Source: Lycocorax pyrrhopterus obiensis (Eukaryota > Chordata > Aves > Passeriformes > Paradisaeidae). Taken from it: a stretch of DNA of 64,000 bases. The notes beneath the pieces are model-generated. The model was not told where the DNA came from. It saw only the letters and a list, made by a program, of their open reading frames with translations, and searched no databases. A program made the position numbers and the translations under genes. Location of the stretch: NCBI GenBank assembly GCA_014706295.1, contig JACSVZ010000002.1, positions 54,040,660 through 54,104,659 of the forward strand, in the 5' to 3' direction. This document shows positions 51,181 through 64,000 of this stretch, in pieces. Position 1 is the first letter of the stretch. The number at the start of each line of letters is the position of its first letter.

Positions 51181-51576
51181 GTTTTGACAAAGTTCGACCA
51201 AGAAAATAAAAATAAAACCTATAAAACTGTCTCAAGTTTGTGGATCTTGTCAGCCTACTAAATGGCTGTTGAAATGACTGTAAGCCTCTCCAGTGACTTC
51301 TATGAACCCTCAGCAAGAACCTTTATGAACTCAAAGCCAGAGAGAGAGACTGGGAAGCTGGGGGGAACCTGTTTGGTACACATATCTAGCTCTGCCCTGG
51401 GTTTCAGTTTCTGCACACAGATGAAAGAGCGTTTAGGATAAAATAGAAGGGAAGCTCCCTCCCATCACTTTATTTTAACAGTCAGAGGAATCTGAGAAAC
51501 ATTCTTGTATGAAATAAATCCTATCCTCACTTACACCCATGCAAATGAAAGCAGCATTTGGCTGCAAGACAAGTGT

Positions 51577-51640
51577 ATTTCTTAACTATTTTGAGTGCCA
51601 TATGCTATATGAGTGCCATATGTTAGCATTTCTTAACTAT
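51577..51640. repeat. Nested short direct repeats
   Basis: ATTTCTTAACTAT occurs at 51577-51589 and at 51628-51640. Between them GAGTGCCATATG occurs at 51593-51604 and 51611-51622. Two local duplications appear to overlap. Confidence 0.8.
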
Positions 51641-51699
51641 ATATAGCCATTTCAAATGGTACACTGAGTTAAAGGAGAGAGCACTGCCCTGATCTCCCC

Positions 51700-51910
51700 T
51701 TCACCTCTCCTCAGATCTCTCCTCTCCCTCTTCTTTTCCTTTTCTCTTCCTTCTGCACTCCTCTCCGCCTACATTCAGCTTCCTTCATCACACTTCCTAC
51801 TATTTTTTATTTAAAAAAAACAACAAAAAAACCCCAAAACAAAACAAAAAAAACCCCAATCCAAAACAAAACAACAATAAAAAAAGAAAAACCCAAAACC
51901 CCAGTGTTTT
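51700..51910. repeat. Low-complexity block, pyrimidine tract then A/C-rich tract
   Basis: A C+T tract (51700-51770, CTCCCTCTTCTTTTCC and similar) is followed by an A-rich tract with regular C blocks (51811-51905, of the AACAAAAAAACCCCAAAAC type). The plus strand is almost free of G for about 95 bases. This is likely slippage-derived. The frame 51811-52038 on the minus strand, rich in Phe and Cys, is an artefact of it. Confidence 0.85.
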
Positions 51911-54900
51911 GTATTTCTAACAAACCTCCTCCTCCCCCTGTCCCGTCTGACATCTGGTTCTATTCTCCCCCCTCCCTTCTTCCATAAGGCATACCACATG
52001 GGTTCCCACTTTGGCAATGCCAGGGAGCTGCACCACACCTGTAGTAAGGGCAGTAGCTAAGGGGAAGGTACAGTCAGTGATCCCGCAACTCTCCACCCCA
52101 TTGTCTCAGCTGCTACTCTCTTCTCACTCCCTCCTCCCTGACACTCTCCCTCTCTTCACGACCTCTAGATTTCTTCCCTTTTTTGAGCAGTTGGCTGAAA
52201 GTACCTGCTTCCTTTCAGGGCTAGTTCAGCAGGTATTTTTCTCCTGGCTACCATATTATACTTTATTTTAAACCTCCTTTATTTCTTTCCCTTTACTTGG
52301 CTGGCACCAGGAGCTAGCTTTCCCCTTCCAAAACTCCCAGATAGTGGGACAGCCTGACTCTGGCATAAAAACACTTAAGGTTTGAACACTGTATGCTGCA
52401 GGTTAAACAGCTTCCATCACACTCCTGTGTGGCCCGGCACTCCCCAAAAGAAGAGAGAAACCACCTCTAAGGGTATCTCCCCGGCCACCAGTCTGTAGCA
52501 CCCTTTTACACAGTCTGGCAATCATAAAGGTAGTGGAGAGGTATTTTCTCTTCCAGAAAAGCACATGGTATAAAGTAGAAGTGAACAGGCAGTGTCCAGA
52601 GATTGACACAACATATAAACATTGACACTACATAGAAACACACCTGACCATAAGAGGTAAAGGAGGAACCTGCACCTGAGAAGGACTTAACCCAAACCCA
52701 TAACATCTGCCTGATTGCAAAGAAAAAATTTGAGATTTTTCATCAGGCTGTGGTTTAACATAAGCTCACCAATTTTTTTCTGTTGCTTTCTTTTCAATTT
52801 GCTTGTGGTAATTAATAATGGGAGATATTTTGATTGCTGCAAAGGAACAAACACTTGAAAATGTTTGTTCCTTGTAATCCACAACTCCACAAATCTATCC
52901 TTGGAAGTAGTGTGGTGAAAAAGGAAATAAATGTTTACAACACAAGGGAAAAGCCAGGCCCACTATGTCACAAATGTCCCTTCACAGCCCATACCAAATA
53001 AAGCAGAGAATGACAAGTATCCCAAGAAAGGAATATTAAGGCAGGGTAAAATTCAACTCTGTATACACAATCAGCACAAAATTATTTCCAAATTATTTCA
53101 AAATTTATGCTTTTCTTAGCATAGGTCAAGATCCGTGTGATTCAAGGTGTACACAGGTTTTTGCACCCCATGGGAATAGATGCCCCTGTTTTCTACATTA
53201 AATATTTGCAGGCTGCTGGTGCCCTCCAGGACCTCTCAACTCCTGACAGCAAATGTGAGCTCACCTAAACAGGCTGAAGCAACAGCTCTGCTCCAGCATT
53301 CTAACCCAGCTTCTTGCTGCCACCAGAGCCCTCCTTCCCCCTCAGGAGCTGGAGCCCTTAAGGAAAAAAATGTTCTCTGTAAGCAGCAGTTCTGGGAAGA
53401 GGGAAACACCACAGTATGTTGGAACCCAAATTGGATTGGTCTCCCTTCAACTGACCCCAATGATTTGTATAATACATCACAGAGCAAGAACGCTCACCTG
53501 AATATCACGTTCTATTGAGGTTTAACTTCAATTCATACCTTTCGAGGAATTATATTACATTACATGTAGCTCATGTATTTTCAAAAAATATTGCAATTTA
53601 TGATTTGCATGTTTTATTGCCTTATAATTATAATCCAACAGTGCCATCCACTGCTTCTCCAAACAAACTTTGCTTGCAGTTTCTTCCTGAAGTTGTCTTT
53701 CGTAAGTCATGGCACTATAACCGAACAGTTTGACTGTGTATACATATAGAGTATATATGAATGTGTGGCCAGATGTGGGGATAAAAAACTTAAAGAGCAA
53801 AATCACAATTGTAATCTGGTGATGTTCATAAGGGATTACCAGAACTGTCAAACAAAACCTTTCTGGGCTGTAGATAACACCACATTTCATAGTTAGAAAA
53901 ACCACACTCCAAAGTCATACAGAGAAAGCTGTGTGCGTAATTGTATAATACTTCTGAAGTCAATCCAATAAAATAATGCCTTTCAACTCAAACTTTCCCC
54001 AAATATAATCATTGGGCCTAAGGGAACAGAACACCCCATGCTGTGAAATACCAAGTAATTCTTGCTGACTCTTCAGGATTGCTGCTCCGGCTGACAGCGG
54101 CCATCACCCCAAAGTACCATAATCTCAACACTGCAATTTTCTGATGTGTCCTGTGATGGTTGGGCCTCCAGATCAATTGAATCATGTGAAGATTGATAAA
54201 GATGCATTGAAGAAAGTGGCAAGCATGTTCCCAGGACACCACTAATGGTATTGCCTTCCCAGCAGGAAACTGTAAAAAACATAGCCTGAATTCAATCAAA
54301 GCATTGCTATTTTCTCATATTTCGTATGTGCCTGCATGTCATGTATCAGATGTTGTACATGCATGTATACATACAGATACACATTTTCATAGGTAAATAC
54401 ACAAGTACCCACATGTTCTTCCACAGATACCTATAATAATACAAAGTAGCATTTAGGTGTACATATTTTTAAATAATTCTTAAAATTTTGCTTCTAGCTG
54501 TGTAGTTAGGAGCTCTAGTTAGTATCTTTTACTTTTGTCAAACCAACACAAAGTAAAAACTTATGCAAATAGCCAATGGAATATTTCTCTCTTATGAAAA
54601 ATCATTGCCATGTGGGCCTACAAAGGTTTTCATGGTAGGACATAAAAATAGGTACAAGTCAAGCATTCACTGAATCAAAAAATACAGCAAGTGACCTACA
54701 AGGCCATTCCCAGTTAGCAAAAGGCATTATTATCTTTCATTTTATGTTCAAGTTGGATCTGAATTTGGGCGCCGCTAACAAATGCTGCATTAAGCAGCAA
54801 TTCTGTCTCTGCCATGAAAACTAGATGCTATAGGAACACAGTTAAGCACAATTCACAGAAGGAAGTTTCCAAATCAGTGGGCAACTAGATAGAAAACAAA

Positions 54901-57900
54901 CAAGAAAATACTCCACTTAAGGTTTTCGTGTTGTACTGCATAAAACCTCCCAAGCAGGGAGCTACATCTGGAAATGAATCAGCAGCCTTAGTGTCAATAA
55001 TAGACAACTATTACATATGGGTTTACCAACTTTGCAAGGATGCACATGGACATACACCACACACCAGCTACCAACAAGTGACCTGTTGACCACCTTAACA
55101 TATGAAACCAAAGCAAATGTCATTGTATATCTCCATTACGCTCCTTGACACCAAGAAGCAGGATGAAAATGTACTGTTTAATTTGGTTTGCTAACCCATT
55201 TCCTAACAGAATACAACAGAGTTATCTACACTTTAAATTATCCTCTGAAAGCAAACCACGACCAGAAAGGACTTACCAAATCTTGTCCCAGGGGATGAGA
55301 AAGAACTTCTGGGTGTGTGCAACTGGGAGCACAGTGATTTAGTGGTAGTTTTTATTTTATAACTAAAAGGATCATGTTTATACAAGTATTACTTCTGCCA
55401 ATACCTCCCACTACAGTAAATTTATCTAACCCTTGAATCATCAATAGCTCATGAAAAAACTACAAACATCTATCTGGACAATTCTGAGCCAAAACTCAGG
55501 CATATGGGCTTGTATATTCTGTCATTGGGAATAAAGCATTGCAGCACATTCCTTCTATAGTTCAAAGGAATTAATAAGAAAATTACGAAACCTTTAGTGC
55601 CAGCAAAGGGAGCTACAAAATCTGCCTGGGCTTATGCTGCTCATGACCACAGCTTCACCATATGCAGTTAAAAAATAGTAACTCTGATTGACAATATTTA
55701 TCAGTTTTGTTTATGTGAAACTAAAAGGAAGACTTGTAATACACTGTAGAATGTCTAATCTGACACTGTATTGTATACTTGGAGGGAAAACAGTAACAAA
55801 ATGTGGGCAAGTTCAGTAGCTAAATGCATGGTTTATGACTGAGAAAACTCTTTCAGAACAAAAGCTCTTTTTTCCTATCATGTACCAGGGCCATGCTTTT
55901 AAAAGATGAAACCCAGCGTGTTTATGAGACCGTAAAATTTTGGAAAATTATTCCTCAAATATACAGACATATATATACACACCTAACAACTAATGAAAAG
56001 CCTTTTCAGTCCCAAAGGCCATGCAGAAAGAAGAAACAGCCCTCCCTTTCTGCTTCTTTTTATTTTGCCGGTCAGACAGACAGACTCTTTATGTTACTCA
56101 ATTATTTGCAGTGAGGAGAGTGGCAAAATGCTACCACAGCCATGGCAGAGAGCACACTAATGCAGACATGAATCCAAAGGTCACATCCTTAGATGGCCTC
56201 AGCAGGAGCAGCTCTGTGGATCCGAAAAATGAGAAACTGAAAAATAAGCCAAACAAATTTCCACAGATCTTCAAAGGTTTGTTGAAGACATGGCTGGCAG
56301 GGATCTGAAGACACTATTCAGCACATATTACTGACCAAAGGGAGGATCACATTTCCTTAACCAAAAGTCATTAGCTATTAAATACAATGGTTCGGAGACA
56401 TTCTTCAGCTCATTCCTAAAATTTGCCAGAAGCAAGAGGGATGTAAGGAAACACTTCACTCCCCTTATCTATTCTTCAAAATATTCTCTGCTCACTGCCA
56501 CCAGACTCTGGGACAGAAGAGTTTCTGGTCACCTGCTCTTCTTGTCCTCTCTCCTGTGAGACTTTGAAATAGCCTCTTTAAACATACTTTGTCCCTCCCG
56601 TTGGCTCTGGAGTTTATAATTTCTAATGCAAATCTTTCTCTCTTTCATCAACAGAGTATGCAATAAAATCTCAAAGGCCACCAACATAACAAGTTGACAG
56701 CAAAGCCAGACTGGTAAAATGATTAATTTATGTACAGAGAGATTACAATCTATCCATAACGAGGCATCCAGTGTGTGCTCACAATCAGATCCAGCAAACA
56801 GATGTTGGGTATAAAGGCATATGAGAAACTAAAGTTCAGAGGAAAAGACAGAAGTGGTGCCAAGGAAATTTTTTTTTCCTTTTCATAAATATTCAGGGAG
56901 ATAAAAGTTCTCCTTCCTGTATCTGGGAGATTACAGTGCAAAAACCTAAAAATAAGTGGGAGAGGTATTCCTGTCACTTGACCTTTATCATGCAATGTCT
57001 ACCCTTCCCCTTCAGTGGGAGAGGGCAGCCTAGCTTGCACTGAGACCCCAGACTCTAGGGAACTGGGACTGCTTCGTCAACAAAGTTGGCACACAGAATA
57101 CCAAAATCTGCTCTCAGATACACCTACATCAGTCACTCTGCTGAAAATCACACAGTAATGTGACTTAATCTTCCTGACCATTGAGAATACTGCCACGTCA
57201 GTGCCAGGCAGAGGAAGATAGCCCACAGAACAATGAAACAGCAGCTTTTAGCTGTATAAATAACCCCCCATGGAGTCATTTTTCCCTTCTAAACCCCAAG
57301 CAGGCAAGGAATCCATGGCAGGGCAAGCCTTATATTATCAGTGTCAGTGACAGAGATCTGGCCTTGTAACCCATTATCCAGCCCAAGACCTTTATGAAGG
57401 TCTTCATTTGGCAAAGAAACAATCACTAGAGAATCCCTGCACCACACTGATACTCAGTCTGCACAGCTGTGCTTTGGACACATTGCAGCTCAAGACAAAT
57501 GAAAGATTGGAAGCTCACAGTCTGCCCCACCCCCACAGGAATACAAGTTTTCAGGTGTCATCTGCCCTCTCCAAGTTGCTCTGAATGGTAATCTCACCTT
57601 AGGTCACAAGGGCGGGCTTTTTGTGGGATTTGCGACACATGGTTACCACTGTCCAGCCCATATTTGACAAAGTTTCATTCGTTCTGTGATCTAGACTTGC
57701 AGTTTCCACAAAGCGTATCTCTCACCAAGTGATTCCAGGTTGGCACTTATTTCTATCAATGCCTCATGACAGCACAATGAAGAGCTTATCCTCAAGATTA
57801 ACCTTTCAGTTCAAAATATGTATTTCGTCCTCACTGCTGCTGTGGGAAGATTTCTTTTTTCCATTGCTGTATCTCCAACATTTGCACAGATTTATATCCT

Positions 57901-60900
57901 GCCCCAATATATTTTTCAGTCTTACAGCTGTCAATGAGGATCAAGTCTAATCTTTATAACAAGCTACTGCACATATGCCTGTAAACTACAGGCAACATGC
58001 TCAAGTCCACACCTGTAAAACAAAATTACTCCAAATGTGTTTTCTTTTCCTTGGCACTTCTTGAGTGCTGTCCTTTACGCTTTGGTAGACGCTCTGCAAT
58101 TTGTTATTGCTGTGGGAGGGAAATGGTTTTTTTAATATGTTATAAATGCACAGCTATCAGGAGTTTGAGTAGTGGAAAAGGAAGGGCTGCTCCTCTTTGC
58201 TATCTCACGAACTACAGAGTCCCTCTATTGTGCCAAATTTTATCATTTTGCAGAGCGATGCTATAAATTTCTCACACTCAGCCATCTTATAAGGCAGCAT
58301 TTGTATGGAGAATGGAAAATTAATAACAAGCTCTCCCTCAGCTCAATAAAGGGTGTACACCTGTCTTTGATTTTGACTAATTTCATTTTTATAAGAACTG
58401 AAACAATAGGAGAATATGATTAATTTATGAAGGAAATATTATCAGCTAAGCATCATAGGTAGAAGAAAATTGCTGGAGCAGAACTTCTTGCTTAGAGAAA
58501 TAAAGCACAATATTCAAACACCAAACACAAATGGTGGTTTTAGTTATGTGAAAAAAAGGATGGTTGTATCAAATGTTAAAAAAAATAATATTAGGATATT
58601 TCTGATAGGCCTGTGGTGTGTGAATCAATTATCAAAATAAGATTTCATGTTAAGAGGACTAGTTTCACATCTGTCAATTACTGAGAAGAATAAATGGCTT
58701 GATACTGTGACCTTTCCTTTCTGGTGTTCTACAGATCCTGCATAAGACATATAATCAGCTTTACTTACACATGCAATTCCAGCAAGTTCAGTGGAAATGT
58801 AAATAATGTTTGATTGCTGTAGGGGAAAGACTCCGGTCACTCCTTTGAATCTGAATAAAAGTTTACATTTACTGAAAGTTAATACCATCCTAGATGATTT
58901 GGTTCATTATAGGAATCTAATATCATTACCCATCATAAAAAGTAACCAGAGGTATTTCCAAATCTCAGAGTCATTTAGAAGCTCAGATTTCATTTATCTG
59001 AATCATATTAAGAAGTCATGCACTCCTAAGGCCTTCAGGTGATTTTGAAAAGTGTAAACAGACTAGTTTCTTCCAAATCTTAAAGAAGTGCATTTTCACT
59101 AGCAGAAATGTCATTAAATAATTGGCAGGTTTGCCTTTTTCTGTGTTTCCCTCTTAAAGTGCATGAAAAAAAGGAGCTAATGAACCTTTCAATAATATTT
59201 TACTATAAAAGGTTATTTTCTTCAATGTTTGTATAAATGCATATACAATCACAAATAGGCACAAAAATTTCAGGTGAGGCGTACTGCAATCTATTGTTCT
59301 GACCTCACCTTTCTGCAATGCTATTTGAAAAAAAAAGTGATCATATTTAAAAAAAAAATTATGACATTTAAAGAAAAGATTACTCTCATATTATATGACT
59401 ATGTGAGTTCCACCAAAGTTGTGAGAACTTGCTCTGTTATATCAAAATGTCACTCATGTCATTAAGGAGGGATGGCAGCTGCTCCAAGTGTAAAATTCCA
59501 ACTGGAATCTCAGTTTGGACCCTACAAAAACGTTCCACTAAAACGGGTTTTCCCTTGTGCAACCACAAGAAGAATGGCAGAAGAAGAAAGATTTTGTACA
59601 ATCAGGACCTACCATCATGTTTCCTGTTTGGGTTGCAAAATTTTGGCTTTCCGTTTTTCTGCAAAAAGTGACCAACTTCTACTTCCACATTAAAGACCTA
59701 CCTTGCATTTTGAAATGGGGAAAAAAAGAAACAAATCCATGTGCACAGAGCAAGTTTAGATGCTTTAGTGTCCTTCCTACCAGTCTGCTGCTGCAAAAAT
59801 CAATTCCATTCTTCTTTCAGTTTCCCAAATTTACCGTGTTTAGACAAGTTACCTTGGTAATAAGGATTCAAGATTGTCAAACAGTCATTTTTTCATATCA
59901 GTTTCCTCCCAATGAATTTCAACTTCCCGTGTTCATTTTCAGCCAGGTATGACAGAATGATGGGGGTGGGATGAGTGAAAACTGGCATGTGGAGTCCATG
60001 TGGGAAAGGTTGCAGCACATACCTTTACCACACGTTATAGGATACGAAGGGTAGACTCACGGAAATGAGAAGAGCAAGAGGAGAAGTCCTTTAGAGAGAA
60101 GTCCATAGTAAGCAGGTCTCTCTGGATTGTGCTATTCATTAACTACTTGTTTTGTGAAACATGGATTTGACCTGGCCCTTGTTTCCATATAAGCAATGTA
60201 GATCCTTCCCTGTTCTTTAGCATTGGGCATCACTGCTTTGTCTTTTCTTGGATTAACTCAATATTTCACGTGCTATTAAAGGTGAGTCTCAAGCAAAAAT
60301 GTGGTGGGCTTATGTACACTTAACTAGGAATTTGCTTAGAATCAACACTTGAAATGCTCCTTCTCAAGGACTTGTAACAAATGGCTAACACAGGTAATCA
60401 CACAGCCTTTTCAAATCAAGATACTGGCCTACCCTAACACTGAGAGAAAAAAATACTATCAGCATGAAAGTTTTATAAGACAAGCTAAGACAGAAGATAA
60501 AGTAAAAAAAAAAAAAGAATCCACAGTCATATTTAGGTGAAAACCAAGGAGAGCAGGGCCAGGCAGACTCTGCTTCCTCACATCCTACAGCAAAGCCCAG
60601 CCCCGTCAGCATGTCCTGTGTGAACCAAACCCAGACAGCTCTCTCCTCTCTCTCTCCACAGAATGGTTTTAAAAAAAAATATTTAGTGTCCTTTTGATCT
60701 TTTGGCTCCTTGCCTCGGCATGTCTTATGACTTCGGCCGGAACCTGGAAAAGCATCTTCCTAATTAATAGCTCAGGAATTATTTCAGACTGCCACCCACC
60801 AGGACTGTTTAGCTGGATGGATTGTGTGACCTTTCGGCTGCTTTTCTTCAGCCTCTTCCCAGGGTGCTGCAAGTGACCAGTTTGTGGCTGTGTCCACAGA

Positions 60901-63900
60901 AATCCTGCCTACCTCAGGCACCCCCTGTTCTATAGTGACCCTTAAAAAGGCCTACTAGGGCCTGCACTGCCCAGCTTTTCCCATGCTTCAGACACCAGCA
61001 ATGCCCCATTCCCTCTTAAAATACTTTGTGTGTGGGGAGTAAACAGCTCTGCATTCAAGACCTAACAGATGAGCTCTTTCTAAGCCTCCTTTCCCAACCT
61101 TTCAGACTATTACAACTGTGTCTGCTTCTAGTAAAGTGCTTTCACATACAACATCACTTATGAAACATACTGTTAACATTTACTTGTAAAGTCTGTATAC
61201 AAACATGTGAAGAGGATTCACAGACTGATATAAACCAGAAAACAATGCTCCTATGCATAACTTTGTTGTCAACACTATTAGATGAAAACTGATTTTGATA
61301 ATCTCTGGGTTTTCTTGTCCATCATATCTGTAAGGACTCTCAATTTTCAAATTATGGAAACTTGTTTGCCAAAGCACAAGCCCTTTTAAGGTATTTTTTA
61401 ATGGATCATCCAAAGCATAAGACATCTAAAACAATTAGTCACTCCCAAAAAAATCTTGACCATTTATGTAACCTCATTTTTCTAGTTGTGAATAATTGAC
61501 CAGTCTTGTGAACCCACACACTCAAATTTATGGCGTTTCTTTGTAGGTTTGTCTGTCTGTTTGTCTGTCACATGACACCTTGGGAATGCTGCATTTGCTC
61601 AATTAAAAATGTTAGAGACTATTCCAGATGCTCTCAGCCAAGGAAAACCAGCACAGTAGTGGGGAACACAAAGAACCTTCGTCATTCGCTTTGTGCTTCC
61701 GCCACTCCCTCTCAGGTCAAAGGTTTGGCTGACAACATTCATTAATGCTTTCTGAAATAACAGTATCACTCCCTCCGCTCTTTCCATCCCATCTTTCCAA
61801 TGTAGCTTATTATGCAGTCCCCCAGCAAATACTTTCCCAAATAATGGGAGGAAGGATGTGGAGGGGAAGAGACACAAATGAAAGCCTTCACAGGAAGAGG
61901 CTGTGGGAGACAAGTAGTAGAATGAGCACCCACTTTATGTACCTCTCTATGGAAGCATGATTAGTCGTGTAACGGAGATGGAAAGACCTGGAAAAGGGAA
62001 GTGTGGGGGAGGATTAGGAGAGAAGAGTAACTCTGGGTTTAAAGTCTCCAGACCTGGAGGTACAAATGGAAATTACACAAACACATACTGTAAGGAGTTC
62101 TGAAATCTTTCTTCAAAAGTCAGGTCAAAACTGACAGCTTAGAGGACTTGACAGTCAAATGTTGGAAGCAAGGGCCAGTATTAATAATTTAGGGACACAA
62201 TTATACTTCCATGTTATTTGCAAGGAAGAAAAGAGTAAGCATCATATGAAGACCTACCTAGTGTTTCAGTTCATGGTGGTTTTTTTCCCACTGTCACTCC
62301 AGCTAAACCACACTTAGCCTGATCCAGAGAGTTTTGACTTTACAGGATTCTTTCAACAGTGGGATAAATTTCTTCTCAGCCATAAGCTTACCACCTTCAG
62401 TAAAGAACCAAGAGATTTGTGGCCAACATTGTTTTACCCCCTAGCAGGAGACAACATTCAGTTTGACATTACACATTTAGTCTAGGATACCAAATTAGCC
62501 CAGTGTAGGAAACAGAGCCACATACTTGACTTTTACATGTTTAACAAATGCTCTGAAGGAAACTTACCTAAGGTTTGCACTACACAGAAGCCCACAGAAG
62601 ACGAAACACACTGATGCACCCGATGACTACATGCCTCCAGTGATTATGTTTTCAAACCTTAGAACAGTGTGTACATGTGAAAGGCTGATGGACATTCTTG
62701 ACGTTTTGATAAGGCAAAAAGATGAACTTTCCATAAATACCATGCAAATCTCTGTTTTGTCCACACAAATCTGATAAGTTTGTGCACAGCAAAGAAATTG
62801 CAATGCTGCAAGCTGAATCATGCAATCAGAGTTTCACAAGTGGATGGTTTTACTGACATATTTGGAAGATAAATTTGAGACATGGGATTTAAATTTTTGT
62901 CTCTCTAGGCCAATCCCAAGATGCTTTGTGGTTACACAGGTAAGCATAATTATTAACTTTATAAGTACTCACATCCTGTTGCAGTACGCTAAAGGAATGT
63001 AAGATCTGTCTTTTTTGGACTACTGGTATTGGAAAGGATAGTATGAAACTTACCTGAATAAGCAGCAATAAAGTCAGTAGCTCAGAAATTTTGATTTCTA
63101 TCATTTAACAAATTACTATTGCTAATTTTAAAAAATAAGTGATCATTTAATAAAGCATTAACCTCTTCTAAGATACTACAAACACTCATGAGAAGATCTC
63201 CTTTCTTGAAATGAGTATTCTAAACTGAGCATGGGGTTACACTTGTCAAGCACACTCTTGATTTCAGCTCTCTGGAGTTTACACTGTCTCCATGACTCAA
63301 ACGATAATTCCAGCTGTGCAGTGCATTGCAAGGAGGTGCATGCTAACCTGGGTAAACTCAAGACACCTGACACAGCACATGCCCAACACAGAGAAACTCT
63401 GATGTCTCCTCAGCACTCTTATTTCAAGTTGGCCAGCAGCCTGGAGGAGCCCTAAGATTCACAGGGCAGCAAAAGATGGGCTAGAAGAATGCTTTCAATG
63501 TGTTTGGTCTAATAGTAGATTTTCTTTCCATGCTGCAGTCCTGTTTGAAACAGAAGGATGGTTTTTTTGGGAGTGGTAGGTGTGCCTGTCATATGCAAGT
63601 GTACACTAAAGGAGCAGGCTGTTTAACTTACGCTCTCCTCTTCATCACTTTTCTGCAGAACTAACACCTCTGCTGAACTCTTTTTGTCAGATTATCCTCC
63701 TGACATATTCCTGGCAGCTCCTCTTGTGGCTGGCTTCACCAACCATCCTTCCCCATCTCTTTTTTCTAAACTCTGAATACATTCTGATGTTTTCCTGCAC
63801 TCATATTAATTTTTGAGCACTTCAGCCCATGTATTTCACTTTCCATAATTCAAATGAGGATGAGATATTATCTGCTGCTTTTAAACTTGGCATAGTATTA

Positions 63901-64000
63901 CTAACACAACTTACTAATGGAGACTTTCTAAAACCAATAACTACTGGTGCCTGCAGTTGGAGCTCTGTAGTCTCAGTGCTCTTGGGAACCAGGCCCACCC
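51911..64000. other. Single-copy sequence to the right edge, no gene seen
   Basis: Twelve kilobases without a recognisable exon, LINE, LTR, SINE or RNA gene. Short A-tracts occur (for example 60507-60517). Frames such as 53180-53518, 53555-53905 minus and 59557-59952 have no motifs. The stretches near 54770 and 60700-60850 contain isolated CpG sites but no island. Confidence 0.45.

Noticed and set aside
56400..56620. Possible degraded DNA transposon or CR1 piece
   Set aside because: A few words resemble repeat sequence, but no ordered blocks, terminal inverted repeats or CR1 3' end could be found.
1..64000. CRISPR arrays, prokaryotic operons or phage modules
   Set aside because: No regularly spaced repeats with unique spacers, no ribosome binding sites before long frames, and clear avian CR1 elements. 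This is eukaryotic DNA.

Overview
The window is vertebrate nuclear DNA, almost certainly from a bird. The main evidence is three CR1 LINE copies with the avian-type 3' end (a target-proximal run followed by repeats of the ATTCTATGA type), at 11562-11824, 24150-26000 and 35955-36043. One of these is a long copy with recognisable reverse-transcriptase blocks. A sequence at 29510 opens with the TGTGGTGGGTTGACC motif that I associate with endogenous retrovirus LTRs of songbirds, so a passerine is my best guess, held loosely. The base composition is AT-rich and CpG-poor. There are no bacterial-style operons, ribosome binding sites or long reading frames.

I recognise no complete protein-coding gene. 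The longest open frames (up to 175 codons) start at non-ATG codons, run through poly-A tracts or simple repeats, and show no family motif, so I treat them as chance. Two short segments could be coding. The first is a Ser/Lys/Arg-rich frame at the left edge (2-331). The second is a CpG-rich 62-base segment at 31800-31861 that runs from a good-context ATG to a consensus splice donor. The window therefore looks like intergenic or intronic DNA of a gene-poor region.

Layout: 1-11560 is mostly unannotatable single-copy sequence with a long AT microsatellite at 7405-7482. A CR1 tail follows, then about 6.5 kb of single-copy sequence that includes a possible conserved non-coding block near 12340-12570. 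At 18287-18637 there is a decayed gag of Ty3/gypsy type with one degenerate zinc knuckle. At 24150-26000 lies the long, 5'-truncated and dead CR1, followed on the minus strand by a much older L2-like reverse-transcriptase scrap (26990-27116). The region 29510-32000 is the CpG-richest part (LTR-like unit, then the candidate exon). At 33110-33500 an old MIR SINE lies beside a second tRNA-like promoter block. The right half (36000-64000) holds a short CR1 tail, a probable second MIR, several small tandem duplications, compound microsatellites and A-rich tracts, and otherwise nothing I can name.

The genes do not work together as a system here. The main interest is the layering of retroelements of very different ages (L2-like, MIR, gypsy-like, CR1, LTR) plus the candidate first exon. 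I found no evidence of an undescribed biological system.
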